DNA of 64,000 bases from Okeania sp. SIO1I7 (GTDB lineage: Bacteria; Cyanobacteriota; Cyanobacteriia; Cyanobacteriales; Microcoleaceae), in assembly GCA_010672585.1 (NCBI GenBank), contig JAAHGF010000008.1:169717-233716 (forward strand), in the 5' to 3' direction. The first letter of the stretch is position 1. Each line of letters begins with the position of its first letter. The notes under the pieces were generated by a model. That model did no database searches, had not been told where the DNA came from, and was given only the letters and a program-made list of their open reading frames with translations. Shown one piece after another: positions 42,755 to 52,986 of this stretch. Both the position numbers and the translations under genes were made by a program.

Positions 42755-45220
42755 ATGTCAAACTGGGAATTTTTGCTACAGAAAGAAGGCGATCGAACCT
42801 GGCTACCTCTAGAATCAGCCGATGTGGAAATTCTAGAAGGTCGTTATCGGATTGTGGCTCATACCCATATAGCCAATACAGAAGTCCAAATTCAGATTAT
42901 TCATAATTCTATCGAAGAAGTCCCACCCTTAAGGCGAGTTCAGAAACGTTCTAGTCATACCCATTCTCAAGGTCTCATATCTATTATACCTTTTACTCGT
43001 CTCAAACCAGGTAAATGGGAATTTCGTTGTCAAAGTAAACCAACTACATCATCTGTCAAAGCAAAACAACATATTGTCCATTTAGAAGTATTGCCCACTG
43101 ATTATGATGATTCAGATTTCTCACAAACATTAGATGTTCAGAGTCAGGAAATATATCCATTAAAAGATTCAGAAACTCAGCAAAATGAGTTGATTATTAA
43201 TGAAAATATATCTGTTTTTTCTAGTCAAATAAACTCAATAGATAATCCAGAGCAAAATACAGAAAAAAAAGATTTTGAATTAACATCTAAATTAGATGAA
43301 GTAGAATTATTGAGCGGTCGGGAAGAGAAAAATCCTACTAATTTACTAGATGATGAGGAAGACGATTCAAGCATTCTAGTTCAAAACCAATTTGAAGCTC
43401 AAAGTCATATATCGGATATTAAAGAGACAGAAAAAAAATTACAAGAACTAACTGAAACTCTCAGACATAATTCATCAATACTTGGGCAATTTGAGCAAGA
43501 ACAAGCAATAGAATTAGAGGCAAATCAAGAGAAAGATACTAACGCTACTAATCAGACTAACTCTATTATAAATTATCCTTTACAACTAACCTTAGACCAA
43601 GCATCTTATACTGCTCAACCAGGAGAAGCTTTAATTATATCTGGTCAGATAGTCTTAGATAATCAACCTCAAAATATTCAATCTACAGAAGGTTTTAATC
43701 ATCTTATATCGCAGCATACCTTAACAAAAAATGATTCCTCCATTCCAGAAAATAATACTCCAATCGTTGATGGAAGTTTAAAAATTTGTCTGCGTAACCC
43801 TCAAACTTCAGAAATTTTAATTGATCTAGAACAAGCTCTGCCAGAGCAAGCTCCACCTATTATATTTGCTTGTACAATTAATGTTCCAGAAAATATTAAA
43901 ACTAATTTAATATTAGGGCAAATTATCCTTACAAATAATACAGTTACTTTAGCTAATACATCTTTTACAATTACAGCTCCACTACAGAATTGGTTGGCAG
44001 CAATTGATAATAATTTTAGTGAAGATGACTATCAGGAAATTCCTCCGAAAATAACCCAGGCAGCAAGAAAACCAGAGCAAAAATCTCCTTCTTTTCAAGA
44101 GTTAGTAGAAAAAATTAATCAAGTAAAACCCCAGAAGGAATCCGATATAGAACAACCTTTACCACCACAGATATATCAACCAGTTGAAGGAGAGGGAGAT
44201 TCTGGAACGTTAAAATTACCAACGTTTGGAAACCCACCACCAGAAGAAATGGCCCAAGACAAGACTCTGATTAATGAGTTGTTGGCCAAGTCAAATTCTC
44301 CTCAAGATTCAGATGAATTAGATGATGTCTGGGGAGGTTCAGATAAACTTCCAGAAAAGACAAGTTTACAAGGGGAAAAAATAAAAGATTCAGAGTCAGA
44401 GTCAGAGTCGAATATTGAGGAAGAGGAAGTACCTATAAACCAGCAAAACCTTGTTCCCTTTCCGACAAAATTTGCTCCAAGAAAAGAGGCATTTAAGGCT
44501 TTGAATTTAGAGGATAGATTATTCGATCGGCTGAATTCCTTGGCTAATGATTCTGAGTTATCTCAATGGATGAAAGCTTCTTCTTTATCTCCAACTGAAG
44601 AATTAGAGAATACATCAGAATCTAAAAATAAAGATGGAACAGATGATTTGCAAGGTAGTGATTCTATCAATAGGATGGTCGATGATGAGGAACTTGCTAG
44701 TGAAAATTCTGATGAAATTAATTGGGAAGCACAAGAATTTGTGGTTGAAGATGAACATAATGAACAGTTAGATCGGCAAGAAAAGCAATGGAATGATGAC
44801 TTAGCAAATATTTCTCAGTCAGAAGATGAATCAATTTCTAGACAACCTTATATTTTACCAGACGATCAACCAGTGCCAGTGCCTCATTTAGAAGTACTGG
44901 CTAAAGAGGTGGTTGCTGGAAAAGATGTAAAAGTTAGAGTACAATTACCGGAGGGTTTGCCTCGTATTTATGTTAAGATATGGGTTTACGACCGCCAAGC
45001 TCAAACAATAGTTGCAGGACCACATTGGTTAACTGATTTTATTCCTAATGGCATGGGACAAGTAGAGGTAATTACAGATTTATATATTGCTTATGGTTGT
45101 TTAGAAATAAAAATTGAAGCGATCGCAGCCGAAGTACAAACTAACCGCGAAAGTCATAGAGCAGTTATTGAACATTTGGTAGTTCCTCCTCCTCCTCCAA
45201 TTTTACCTTTTGATGATTGA
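42755..45220 (+). CDS. Long acidic cyanobacterial protein of unknown function
   Basis: 821 residues. A folded N-terminal part (MSNWEFLLQKEGDRTWLPLE, EGRYRIVAHTH, LKPGKWEFRCQS; ~1-115) is followed by long Ser/Glu/Asp/Gln-rich, probably disordered stretches, a beta-rich block around 280-410 (YPLQLTLDQASYTAQPGEAL), more acidic linker, and a conserved C-terminal block (~708-800: PVPHLEVLAKEVVAGKDVKV, IYVKIWVYDRQAQTIV). The beta-sandwich-like ends suggest binding domains. Related proteins appear confined to cyanobacteria as far as I recognise; no function is known. Its last 56 bp overlap the convergent fur-like gene. Confidence 0.75.
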   Translation: MSNWEFLLQKEGDRTWLPLESADVEILEGRYRIVAHTHIANTEVQIQIIHNSIEEVPPLRRVQKRSSHTHSQGLISIIPFTRLKPGKWEFRCQSKPTTSSVKAKQHIVHLEVLPTDYDDSDFSQTLDVQSQEIYPLKDSETQQNELIINENISVFSSQINSIDNPEQNTEKKDFELTSKLDEVELLSGREEKNPTNLLDDEEDDSSILVQNQFEAQSHISDIKETEKKLQELTETLRHNSSILGQFEQEQAIELEANQEKDTNATNQTNSIINYPLQLTLDQASYTAQPGEALIISGQIVLDNQPQNIQSTEGFNHLISQHTLTKNDSSIPENNTPIVDGSLKICLRNPQTSEILIDLEQALPEQAPPIIFACTINVPENIKTNLILGQIILTNNTVTLANTSFTITAPLQNWLAAIDNNFSEDDYQEIPPKITQAARKPEQKSPSFQELVEKINQVKPQKESDIEQPLPPQIYQPVEGEGDSGTLKLPTFGNPPPEEMAQDKTLINELLAKSNSPQDSDELDDVWGGSDKLPEKTSLQGEKIKDSESESESNIEEEEVPINQQNLVPFPTKFAPRKEAFKALNLEDRLFDRLNSLANDSELSQWMKASSLSPTEELENTSESKNKDGTDDLQGSDSINRMVDDEELASENSDEINWEAQEFVVEDEHNEQLDRQEKQWNDDLANISQSEDESISRQPYILPDDQPVPVPHLEVLAKEVVAGKDVKVRVQLPEGLPRIYVKIWVYDRQAQTIVAGPHWLTDFIPNGMGQVEVITDLYIAYGCLEIKIEAIAAEVQTNRESHRAVIEHLVVPPPPPILPFDD

Positions 45221-45734
45221 AATTTGAGTTAGAAATTTTTTGTAAGTGAGTTCTTGGGCAAGACCAACTTGTAGGTACTAAGGCAGGCCAACCTTTGCGT
45301 AAAGCTTCTACACAGACAGCATGAACTGTTAATTGGCAGTCTAACATTTGGACTCCTTCTTTTTCAGCCTGTTTCTGGCTAATTTTCGTTATAGAATCAT
45401 CGTTAAATTCAAAAGTTTTGTGACATTGAAGACAGACTAGATGATGATGTTTATGATGGTTGGGGGAGTTAATCTCATAATGTTTGTGTCCTTCAGCTAA
45501 TTCTAGTTCCCGCAAAATACCTACTTTTGTCAAGAGATGTAGGGTTCGGTAGACAGTAGAAAGGCTAATTTTTTCCTGTTGATGCAACAACAGATTATAT
45601 ATTTCTTCTGCATTTAAGTGTTTACCTTGAGGTAAGTGTTGAAACATTTGTAAGATGGTCTCCCTTTGGGGAGTCAAACGCCAACCTCTTTGATTTAGTT
45701 CAGACTTAAGTGAATCATGCTGATAGAATACCAT
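45165..45734 (-). CDS. Fur family transcriptional regulator with atypical C-terminus
   Basis: 189 residues. The winged helix (LNQRGWRLTPQRETILQMFQ, SLSTVYRTLHLLTKVGILRE) and metal region (GHKHYEINSPNHHKHHHLVC, CLQCHKTFEFND) resemble cyanobacterial FurA. Of the two structural CxxC pairs only CLQC is kept; the second (CPKC in FurA) is replaced by HAVCVEALRKGW, and a ~40-residue tail follows, running into the convergent gene by 56 bp. Fur proteins repress iron-, zinc- or peroxide-responsive genes; which class this is cannot be decided. Confidence 0.88.
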   Translation of the reverse strand: MVFYQHDSLKSELNQRGWRLTPQRETILQMFQHLPQGKHLNAEEIYNLLLHQQEKISLSTVYRTLHLLTKVGILRELELAEGHKHYEINSPNHHKHHHLVCLQCHKTFEFNDDSITKISQKQAEKEGVQMLDCQLTVHAVCVEALRKGWPALVPTSWSCPRTHLQKISNSNFNHQKVKLEEEEELPNVQ

Positions 45735-45841
45735 TTTTATGACTGCCCAGATTTGCTTCTGAATAAATGCATTACTTATATGAATATATACTTATTGAGA
45801 GATTTTTGCAAGAGCTAATTTGGCTCAAGGCTGACTTATAT

Positions 45842-46182
<341 letters not shown>

Positions 46183-46191
46183 AATTATAGG

Positions 46192-46411
46192 ACTTACGCA
46201 GATACGCTATATATAGCCCTCAAGACTATTGTCCAATAGTTATTGGACTCTATCAATAGTGTCGGTGCGTTACGCTACCGCTAACACACCCTACTGGACT
46301 GACACACTTACGCAGATACGCTATATATAGCCCTCAAGACTATTGTCCAATAGTTATTGGACTCTATCAATAGTGTCGGTGCGTTACGCTACCGCTAACA
46401 CATCCTACTGG
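46192..46411. repeat. 114-bp near-perfect tandem duplication
   Basis: ACTTACGCAGATACGCTATA begins at 46192 and again at 46306; the copies run to ...ACCGCTAACACA(C/T)CCTACTGG. Each contains the palindrome GTCCAATAGTTATTGGAC (46231-46248 and 46345-46362). No gene. Confidence 0.88.
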
Positions 46412-46512
46412 CGTGTCAAGCTGAAAATGGTGTATTAAACTTTTTAGTATAATTCTTGCTCTGACTAAGGTTTGGAGAATTTTCCTAAAACACTATTTCA
46501 AGCTTGACGCGC
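46411..46512. mobile_element. 102-bp MITE with GCGTGTCAAGCT ends (copy 2)
   Basis: Reverse-orientation copy of 36769-36870: GCGTGTCAAGCTGAAAATGG at the left and ATTTCAAGCTTGACGCGC at the right. It lies 100 bp upstream of the NACHT gene. Confidence 0.8.
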
Positions 46513-46612
46513 TACTACTGGACTACAATTCTTTTAACATCAGGAATTTACATAAATTTAATTGTAGATACCCAAATACATTGGGCAAAAATTAAAGGAA
46601 GAAATATTAACT

Positions 46613-49600
46613 ATGGCAAGTAAACTCTGGCGAAATATTTGGCGAGGTCTCAACACAGAAATAGAATGGAATTTATCTGAAGCTGTTAAAGGTGGAGTTG
46701 AGTCTGGTAAGGCGGTTTTGGAAATAGCAAAAGCTCTACAAGAAAATAAGGATGCTAAAGAGTTAAAACCTTTTATTGAAGATATTGATTCTGTTTTGGA
46801 TGTACTAAATTCTCCCCTGGGAAAAGTTGTCGGAGCGGGTTTACCTTTTTTGCCTATTGCAACTGGAATTATTACTTTTATTATTGAAAAAACTCGTCAG
46901 GAGCCTACTTTAGAAGATGAAGTACAATTGGTGGCTCAGGTGGCTTATTTAGAAAGTTTACGAAGATTTTTAATAGACCATCCTGAAATATCGGAAAAGC
47001 TGACAGAAACTGAGGCATCGGAAGCAGTACAAAAACAGATTAAAAAATTGGATGAAGAAATTGATTTTAATGACCGAGATGCTAGGGATACTTTAATTTG
47101 TTTCTATGATTCGCCTTTGAGGAAAAAATTTGATGAAATTTTGGTCCAACGCTTGAAAGAATCTGGTTTAACTGAAAATCAAGCCAAAATTGTCACCGAA
47201 AGAATCTCTCGCAGTACCCACCGTTATATGAAAGAAGCAGTATCAGAAGTGAAAGATGATGCTAAAAAATTAGCCGGAATTTATGGGGATGGTTGGCAGC
47301 GAGATTTGGAGGTTTATGACAGTATTGATAATTATTTGGAGGAGAAAATTGCTAAAAAACCAGACAAAAAAGTATTTGATGAAAATTTCTCTTTTCGGCA
47401 GATTTATGTGCCACTGGAAGTAAAGCCTGTTAAGTCTGGTGGGAAAATTGAAGAAACAGCAAGACCCAAGAATATTGAAGAATGGGCAAAAACAATTTTG
47501 TTGGATAAAAACAAAGACAAACAGGTGTTATTTATTCAAGCGGGGCCGGGAAGAGGAAAAAGTGTATTTTGCCGGATGTTTGCCGACTGGGTGCGCCAGG
47601 AACTACATCCTATTTATACGCCAATTTTGATTCAGTTGCGGAATGTAAGAAATTTTGCAGCAAATATTGATGAGACTCTAGCTGATGCTGTGGGTTGGGA
47701 TTTTGTCAAGACTGATAGCGGTTGGTTGACAGACCGCAATACTCGGTTTCTGTTTTTGCTGGATGGGTTTGATGAGTTGTTGTTGGAACGTGGCGCTAGT
47801 AATGAGCTGAAGTTCTTTTTAGACCAGGTGGCACAGTTTCAGAAACAGGCGGCAGAAAATAACGAGCGCGGTCATCGGGTTTTAATTACTGGTAGACCTT
47901 TAGCACTTTATGGAATTGAAAGGTTGATGCCTCCTAATTTGGAGCGGGTGAGTATTTTGCCTATGGGTGACGAAATTCAGCAACGGTGGTTTGAGAAGTG
48001 GCAGACTATTGTTGCGCAAGAGGAAACAGAAAAGTTTCGCGAATTTTTGCAGAGTCAAGAATGTCCAGAGCAGGTTCAGGAGTTGGCACGGGAACCACTT
48101 TTGTTGTATTTGCTTGCTGCAATGCACCGGGATAAGCAGTTAAAAGTAGAGATGTTTGCTAATGCTGATACTGGTGGGGCGAAAGTTTCGGTCTATGAGC
48201 AAGCATTGGAGTGGGTGCTGGAAAAACAGCGAGTAGAAGAAGGTAAAAATCTTAATCCGGAAATTACGAAGTTGGGCCCGGAAGATTTAGAAATTTTGTT
48301 GGCAGAAGCAGGGTTATGTGTAGTGCAGTCTGGTGGCGAATATGCTGCAATAAAAATGATTGAAGACCGACTGGTGAAACAGGGATATAAGGAGTTGCAA
48401 GATTTAATTGAGAATGCTCGGCAAAATAAGCGAGAGGATGGATTGAAAAATGCTTTAGCTGCCTTTTATTTGAAGTCGGCAGCAAAGGCGGAAAATTCGG
48501 TGGAGTTTTTCCACAAGAGTTTTGGTGAGTTTCTCTGTGCAAAACGGATGGTGGAAGGTCTGGAAGATTTGACGGAGAAAACTGGGAAGCGACGTAAGAC
48601 TTATGTGGTGTCTGATGAGGAATTTGAGTGGCGGGTTTACGATCTATTTGGTTATGGCAGTTTGACAGTGGAAGTTGTGGAATATTTGATGGCGTTGTTG
48701 GTGAAAAGTGAGGTTGAGTTGGTGGTGTTGTTTGAGCGGTTGCATGGGTTTTATCTAGACTGGTGTGATGGGAAGTTTATTGAGGCGACGGAGGAAACTT
48801 TACCTCAGAAAAAGGCGAGGCAGTTGCAGCAGTCGGGTATTGAGTCGGGGCAGCGTCAGGTGGATATTTATACGGGGTTGAATGTGATGATTTTGTTGTT
48901 TGAGTTGCATCATTATGGGAAGTCTCAGGAGAGGCAGCAGGAGCAGTTACATTTTTATCCTTGCAGTCAACCTGATAGTGAAGATTTTGAAGAGACAAAA
49001 CTATGGAAGATTGTTGGTTACAGTCAATGCCTCAAGGCTAGTAATTTTGTGGAAATAGTAGGTAAGTTTCTCAGAGATGCTGACCTCAGAGAGACCTTCC
49101 TCGGTAGTGCTGACCTCCGTAGTGCCAACTTCAGTAGTGCCGATCTCAGAGATGCTAACTTCAGTAGTGCCGATCTCAGAGATGCTAACCTCAGAAGTGC
49201 CGACCTCAGAGATGCTAACCTCAGAAGTGCTGACCTCAGAGATGCCAACCTCAGTAGTGCCGACCTCAGTAGTGCTGACCTCAGAAGTGCTGACCTCAGA
49301 AGTGCTGACCTCAGAAGTGCTGACCTCAGAAGTGCTGACCTCAGAAGTGCTGACCTCAGAAGTGCTGACCTAAGTGGTGTCAGCCTAAGTGGTGTCAGCC
49401 TAAGTGGTATCAACCTAAGCGGTGCAAACCTAAGCGGTGCAAACCTAAGCGGTGCAAACCTAAGCGGTGCAAATCTAAGCGGTGCAAATCTAAGCGGTGC
49501 AAATCTAAGCGGTGCAAATCTAAGCGGTGCAAACCTAAGCGGTGCAAACCTAAGCGGTGCAAACCTAAGTGATACCAATCTCATTCATACCCACTTCAAT

Positions 49601-50134
49601 TATGCCAACCTCCGTGATACCAACCTCCGTGATACCAACCTTAGTGATGCCAACCTCAGTGGTGTCAACTTCAGCGGTGCAAACCTAAGCGGTTCAAACC
49701 TCCGTGATGCCAACCTCAGCGGTATCAACTTCAGTGGTGTCAACCTCAGTAGTACCAATCTCAGTGGTGTCAACTTCAGTAGTACCGATATCAGCGGCGC
49801 TGACCTTAGTGATGCTAACCTCAGCAGTGCCAACCTTAATGGTGTCAATCTCATTCATACCCACTTCAATTATGCCAATCTCAGAAGTGCCAATCTCAAA
49901 AACGCCAATCTCAGAAGTGCCGACCTCCGTGATGCCGACCTCCGTGATACCAACCTCAATGGTGTCAACCTCCATAATATCACATGGAATAATGAAACTA
50001 AATGGTCAAATACTATCGGTTTACATGAAGCAAGAGAAGTTCCAGAAGAACTACAAAAAAATCCAGAATTTGCCGCAGCAGTTGCTCAGTCAGAAGCAGC
50101 AAGTCAACAACAACAGTCAATTTTGTTGAGGTAG
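46613..50134 (+). CDS. NACHT-domain STAND NTPase with pentapeptide-repeat sensor
   Basis: 1173 residues. The N-terminal ~300 residues are helical (MASKLWRNIWRGLNTEIEWN, then a GLPFLPIATGIITFIIEK hydrophobic stretch at ~78-96) and could be an effector or membrane-interacting region. NACHT core: Walker A IQAGPGRGKSVFC (~310), Walker B RFLFLLDGFDELLL (~380), VLITGRPLALYG. After a winged-helix-like region to ~810, about sixty pentapeptides A(D/N)L(S/R)x occupy ~822-1122, forming a right-handed quadrilateral beta-helix, then a short EEWxNTIGL-like end. NACHT proteins of this type are widespread in cyanobacteria and related ones act in phage defence; that role here is inference. The start has AAGGAAG 11 nt upstream. 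Confidence 0.93.
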   Translation: MASKLWRNIWRGLNTEIEWNLSEAVKGGVESGKAVLEIAKALQENKDAKELKPFIEDIDSVLDVLNSPLGKVVGAGLPFLPIATGIITFIIEKTRQEPTLEDEVQLVAQVAYLESLRRFLIDHPEISEKLTETEASEAVQKQIKKLDEEIDFNDRDARDTLICFYDSPLRKKFDEILVQRLKESGLTENQAKIVTERISRSTHRYMKEAVSEVKDDAKKLAGIYGDGWQRDLEVYDSIDNYLEEKIAKKPDKKVFDENFSFRQIYVPLEVKPVKSGGKIEETARPKNIEEWAKTILLDKNKDKQVLFIQAGPGRGKSVFCRMFADWVRQELHPIYTPILIQLRNVRNFAANIDETLADAVGWDFVKTDSGWLTDRNTRFLFLLDGFDELLLERGASNELKFFLDQVAQFQKQAAENNERGHRVLITGRPLALYGIERLMPPNLERVSILPMGDEIQQRWFEKWQTIVAQEETEKFREFLQSQECPEQVQELAREPLLLYLLAAMHRDKQLKVEMFANADTGGAKVSVYEQALEWVLEKQRVEEGKNLNPEITKLGPEDLEILLAEAGLCVVQSGGEYAAIKMIEDRLVKQGYKELQDLIENARQNKREDGLKNALAAFYLKSAAKAENSVEFFHKSFGEFLCAKRMVEGLEDLTEKTGKRRKTYVVSDEEFEWRVYDLFGYGSLTVEVVEYLMALLVKSEVELVVLFERLHGFYLDWCDGKFIEATEETLPQKKARQLQQSGIESGQRQVDIYTGLNVMILLFELHHYGKSQERQQEQLHFYPCSQPDSEDFEETKLWKIVGYSQCLKASNFVEIVGKFLRDADLRETFLGSADLRSANFSSADLRDANFSSADLRDANLRSADLRDANLRSADLRDANLSSADLSSADLRSADLRSADLRSADLRSADLRSADLRSADLSGVSLSGVSLSGINLSGANLSGANLSGANLSGANLSGANLSGANLSGANLSGANLSGANLSGANLSDTNLIHTHFNYANLRDTNLRDTNLSDANLSGVNFSGANLSGSNLRDANLSGINFSGVNLSSTNLSGVNFSSTDISGADLSDANLSSANLNGVNLIHTHFNYANLRSANLKNANLRSADLRDADLRDTNLNGVNLHNITWNNETKWSNTIGLHEAREVPEELQKNPEFAAAVAQSEAASQQQQSILLR

Positions 50135-50180
50135 GGTCATTTCAGTTACCAGTTATCAGTTATCAGTACCTTCTGCTGAA

Positions 50181-50850
50181 GTTTGTAGTTTGTCGGTTGG
50201 GTTGAGGTCAGGAAACCCAACACCAAGATGTATCTGTTGCGTTGCCCCAAAGTCTTGTCTTAGGGAATTTTCCCATGAACAATTTTCGTAAGAAGACGTT
50301 AAGGAAACCTAACAATAAGCTGGCATCTGTTGGGTTTATCTTCCGGAGCAGCTGCGAATGGCGTTTCTGTCAACCCTACCTACGCGATCGTTAATGTTTG
50401 ATTTATCTATTGGACAATAGTTTTTTTAATCAGTTTGTAGGTAGGGTAGAACCGACCAAACCCAACACCAATGTATCTGTTGCCTTGCCCGAAAGTCTCA
50501 TCTTAGGGAGTTTCCCCCATGAACAATTTTTGTAAGAAGACGTTAAGGAAACCTAATAACTTTGTATATGTTGGGTTTGGTTTCTCTCAACCCTACCTAC
50601 GCGATCATTAATGTTTGATTTATCTGTTGGACAATAGTTTTTTTATAAGTTTGTAGGTAGGGTAGAACTCAGGAAACCCAACACCAAGATGTATCTGTTG
50701 CCTTGCCCGAAAGTCTCGTTTTAGGAGGTTTCCCCACGAACAATTTTCTTAAGAAGACGTTAAGGAAACCCAACAACTCTCTTGTATATGTTGGGTTGAT
50801 CCTCCGGAGCAGCTCCGAATGGCGTTTCTCTCAACCCAACCTACGTTATC
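50181..50850. repeat. Three-copy ~217-251 bp tandem array
   Basis: Units begin with GTTTGTAG at 50181, 50432 and 50649. Each has AAACCCAACACCAA, GATGTATCTGTTGC, GAAAGTCTCGTCTTAGG, CCATGAACAATTTT, GTAAGAAGACGTTAAGGAAA and CTCAACCCTACCTACG. The first two end in TATTGGACAATAGTTTTTTT. It occupies most of the NACHT-symporter spacer; the short frame at 50703-50888 follows the repeat. No gene is supported. Confidence 0.85.
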
Positions 50851-51021
50851 AGCGATCGCTCACAAAATTTGCCAGTCACACTAAATAATGGTTTAATAAC
50901 ATACTTGGGATTAAACTAACTGACCTAGCTTATATAAAAAAGGCCATGTTTAAAGCTAATTAATCAGCTTTTGTCCCTAAAATTCGCTCAAAATATCCAT
51001 AATCAATCAACAACTTAAAAA

Positions 51022-51282
51022 ATGAATGAAGAAAAACGTCAAGCATACTGGCGTGCCAACAAAGCATTAATCAGAAACTTGCTAATAGTTTGGGCTACAG
51101 TTTCAATTGTTATGAGCATTCTATTAGTCCAACCCTTAAATAATATTCAATTTTTTGGCGTTCCTTTTGGTTTTTGGATGGCACAACAAGGCTCCATTTA
51201 TGTATTTGTCATCCTAATTTTCATCTATGCCATTCAAATGGATAAACTCGATCAAAAATACAATTCTGACAGGAGAGACTAA
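51022..51282 (+). CDS. DUF4212 small subunit of sodium:solute symporter
   Basis: 86 residues, two helices (LIRNLLIVWATVSIVMSILL and SIYVFVILIFIYAIQM) and the diagnostic MNEEKRQAYWRANKAL start and FFGVPFGFWMAQQGS link. DUF4212 proteins are the small partner of ActP-like symporters. The stop at 51282 is directly adjacent to the ATG of the transporter at 51283, which indicates translational coupling. Confidence 0.93.
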   Translation: MNEEKRQAYWRANKALIRNLLIVWATVSIVMSILLVQPLNNIQFFGVPFGFWMAQQGSIYVFVILIFIYAIQMDKLDQKYNSDRRD

Positions 51283-52974
51283 ATGACTGCAGAAGTTTGG
51301 ACATTTATACTCGTGATCATTTCCTTTATGGGTTATCTGTACATTGGATGGCGATCGCGAGTCAAAGATAGTAAAGGTTTTTTCGTTGCTGACCAAGGTG
51401 TACCTGCCATTGCAAACGGTGCAGCTACCGCCGCCGACTGGATGTCTGCTGCCTCATTTATCTCCATGGCGGGATTAATTTCTTTTTTGGGTTATGATGG
51501 CTCCATTTATTTGATGGGATGGACTGGCGGTTATGTGTTGTTGGCACTACTACTAGCTCCATACCTGCGGAAGTTCGGCAAATATACAGTACCTGACTTC
51601 GTGGGCGATCGCTACTATTCCAATATTGCCCGCATTGTGGCTGTTATTGCTGCCATCTTCGTATCTATGACTTACGTTGCCGGGCAAATGCGGGGTGTTG
51701 GTATTGTTTTCAGTAGGTTTTTGCAAGTTGATATTGGCACTGGTGTAGTCATCGGTATGATTATTGTTGCCTTCTTCGCAATATTAGGAGGAATGAAAGG
51801 CATCACTTGGACTCAGGTCGCCCAGTATACTGTACTTATTGTTGCTTATCTAATTCCAGCTATTGCCATTGCGACAGTTATTACAGGCATTCCCATTCCC
51901 CAGTTTGCCTTTACCTTCAGCGATATTGTCGAAAAACTAAATCAGGTTCAGGTAGACTTGGGTTTCCAAGAATACAGCGCTGCCTTTACTAACAAAACCA
52001 TGCTGGATGTTTTGTTTATCACTATTGCGTTGATGGTGGGAACTGCTGGTTTACCCCATGTTATTGTTCGCTTCTACACGGTGCCTGATGTAAGAGCTGC
52101 GAGATATTCTGCTGGTTGGGCATTATTGTTTATTGCTATCTTGTATACAACTGCTCCTGCCTTAGCTACTTTTGCCCGATACAATTTAATAGATAGTTTG
52201 CACGACAAAACTGTGGAGGAAGTGCAACAGTTAGACTGGGCAACAAAGTGGGAAAAGACGGGTTTGTTAGAATTCACCGATAAAAATAATGACGGTCGCT
52301 TTCAACTCACTCCAGACAAAGAGAGTAATGAAATTACTATCGACCGGGATATTATTGTGCTTTCAACTCCAGAAGTAGCAAAACTTGCTCCTTGGGTAAT
52401 TGCATTAGTGGCAGCAGGAGGGTTAGCTGCTGCGTTGTCTACAGCATCTGGTTTATTATTGGTAATTTCCAGTTCCATTGCCCATGATGTTTACTACCGA
52501 ATGATCGATCCAGGAGCATCGGAGTCGCGACGGTTAATGGTAGGGCGAATCATGGTAGGGTTTGCTATTGCCATTGCTGGTTATTTTGGGGTGAACCCAC
52601 CAGGGTTTGTTGCTCAGGTTGTGGCGTTTGCTTTTGGTTTAGCTGCTGCTAGTTTTTTCCCGGTGATTATTTTGGGTGTGTTTGACAAGCGCACTAACCG
52701 GGAAGGAGCGATCGCTGGTATGGTATCAGGTTTATTGTTTACTACTATCTATATTATTGGTGTCAAATTTGCGGGAATGCCGACATGGTTTTTCGGCGTG
52801 TCTGCTGAAGGTATTGGCACTGTGGGAATGGTGCTGAATTTAATCGTGACTTGGGTGGTATCTCGGATGACACCTCCTCCACCATTGGAAATACAAGAGA
52901 TGGTAGAAGATTTGCGATCGCCTTTAGCAGCTCCTGTTGCTATTAAGGATATTGGAGAGGAAGAGTTGGATTAA
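51283..52974 (+). CDS. Sodium:solute symporter (SSS family, ActP/VC_2705-like)
   Basis: 563 residues with ~13 helices. SSS hallmarks: DSKGFFVADQGVPAIANGAA, TAADWMSAASFISMAGLISF, RKFGKYTVPDFVGDRYY, GGMKGITWTQVAQY, AGGLAAALSTASGLLLVISS, and a WLKIGxVVSR-type end. VC_2705-type members with DUF4212 partners are thought to take up small monocarboxylates such as acetate with Na+. A near-identical paralogue without a small subunit is at 54878; a charged loop at ~330-370 (DKNNDGRFQLTPDKESNE) resembles an EF-hand (DxNxDGxxxxxxxE) in both. Confidence 0.93.
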   Translation: MTAEVWTFILVIISFMGYLYIGWRSRVKDSKGFFVADQGVPAIANGAATAADWMSAASFISMAGLISFLGYDGSIYLMGWTGGYVLLALLLAPYLRKFGKYTVPDFVGDRYYSNIARIVAVIAAIFVSMTYVAGQMRGVGIVFSRFLQVDIGTGVVIGMIIVAFFAILGGMKGITWTQVAQYTVLIVAYLIPAIAIATVITGIPIPQFAFTFSDIVEKLNQVQVDLGFQEYSAAFTNKTMLDVLFITIALMVGTAGLPHVIVRFYTVPDVRAARYSAGWALLFIAILYTTAPALATFARYNLIDSLHDKTVEEVQQLDWATKWEKTGLLEFTDKNNDGRFQLTPDKESNEITIDRDIIVLSTPEVAKLAPWVIALVAAGGLAAALSTASGLLLVISSSIAHDVYYRMIDPGASESRRLMVGRIMVGFAIAIAGYFGVNPPGFVAQVVAFAFGLAAASFFPVIILGVFDKRTNREGAIAGMVSGLLFTTIYIIGVKFAGMPTWFFGVSAEGIGTVGMVLNLIVTWVVSRMTPPPPLEIQEMVEDLRSPLAAPVAIKDIGEEELD

Positions 52975-52986
52975 AATGGTGCAATA

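Noticed and set aside
49024-49584. Long minus-strand frame rich in LRFAPLRFAPL repeats opposite the pentapeptide region
   Set aside because: It is the complement of the 15-bp pentapeptide DNA repeats; composition is dictated by the real gene on the plus strand.
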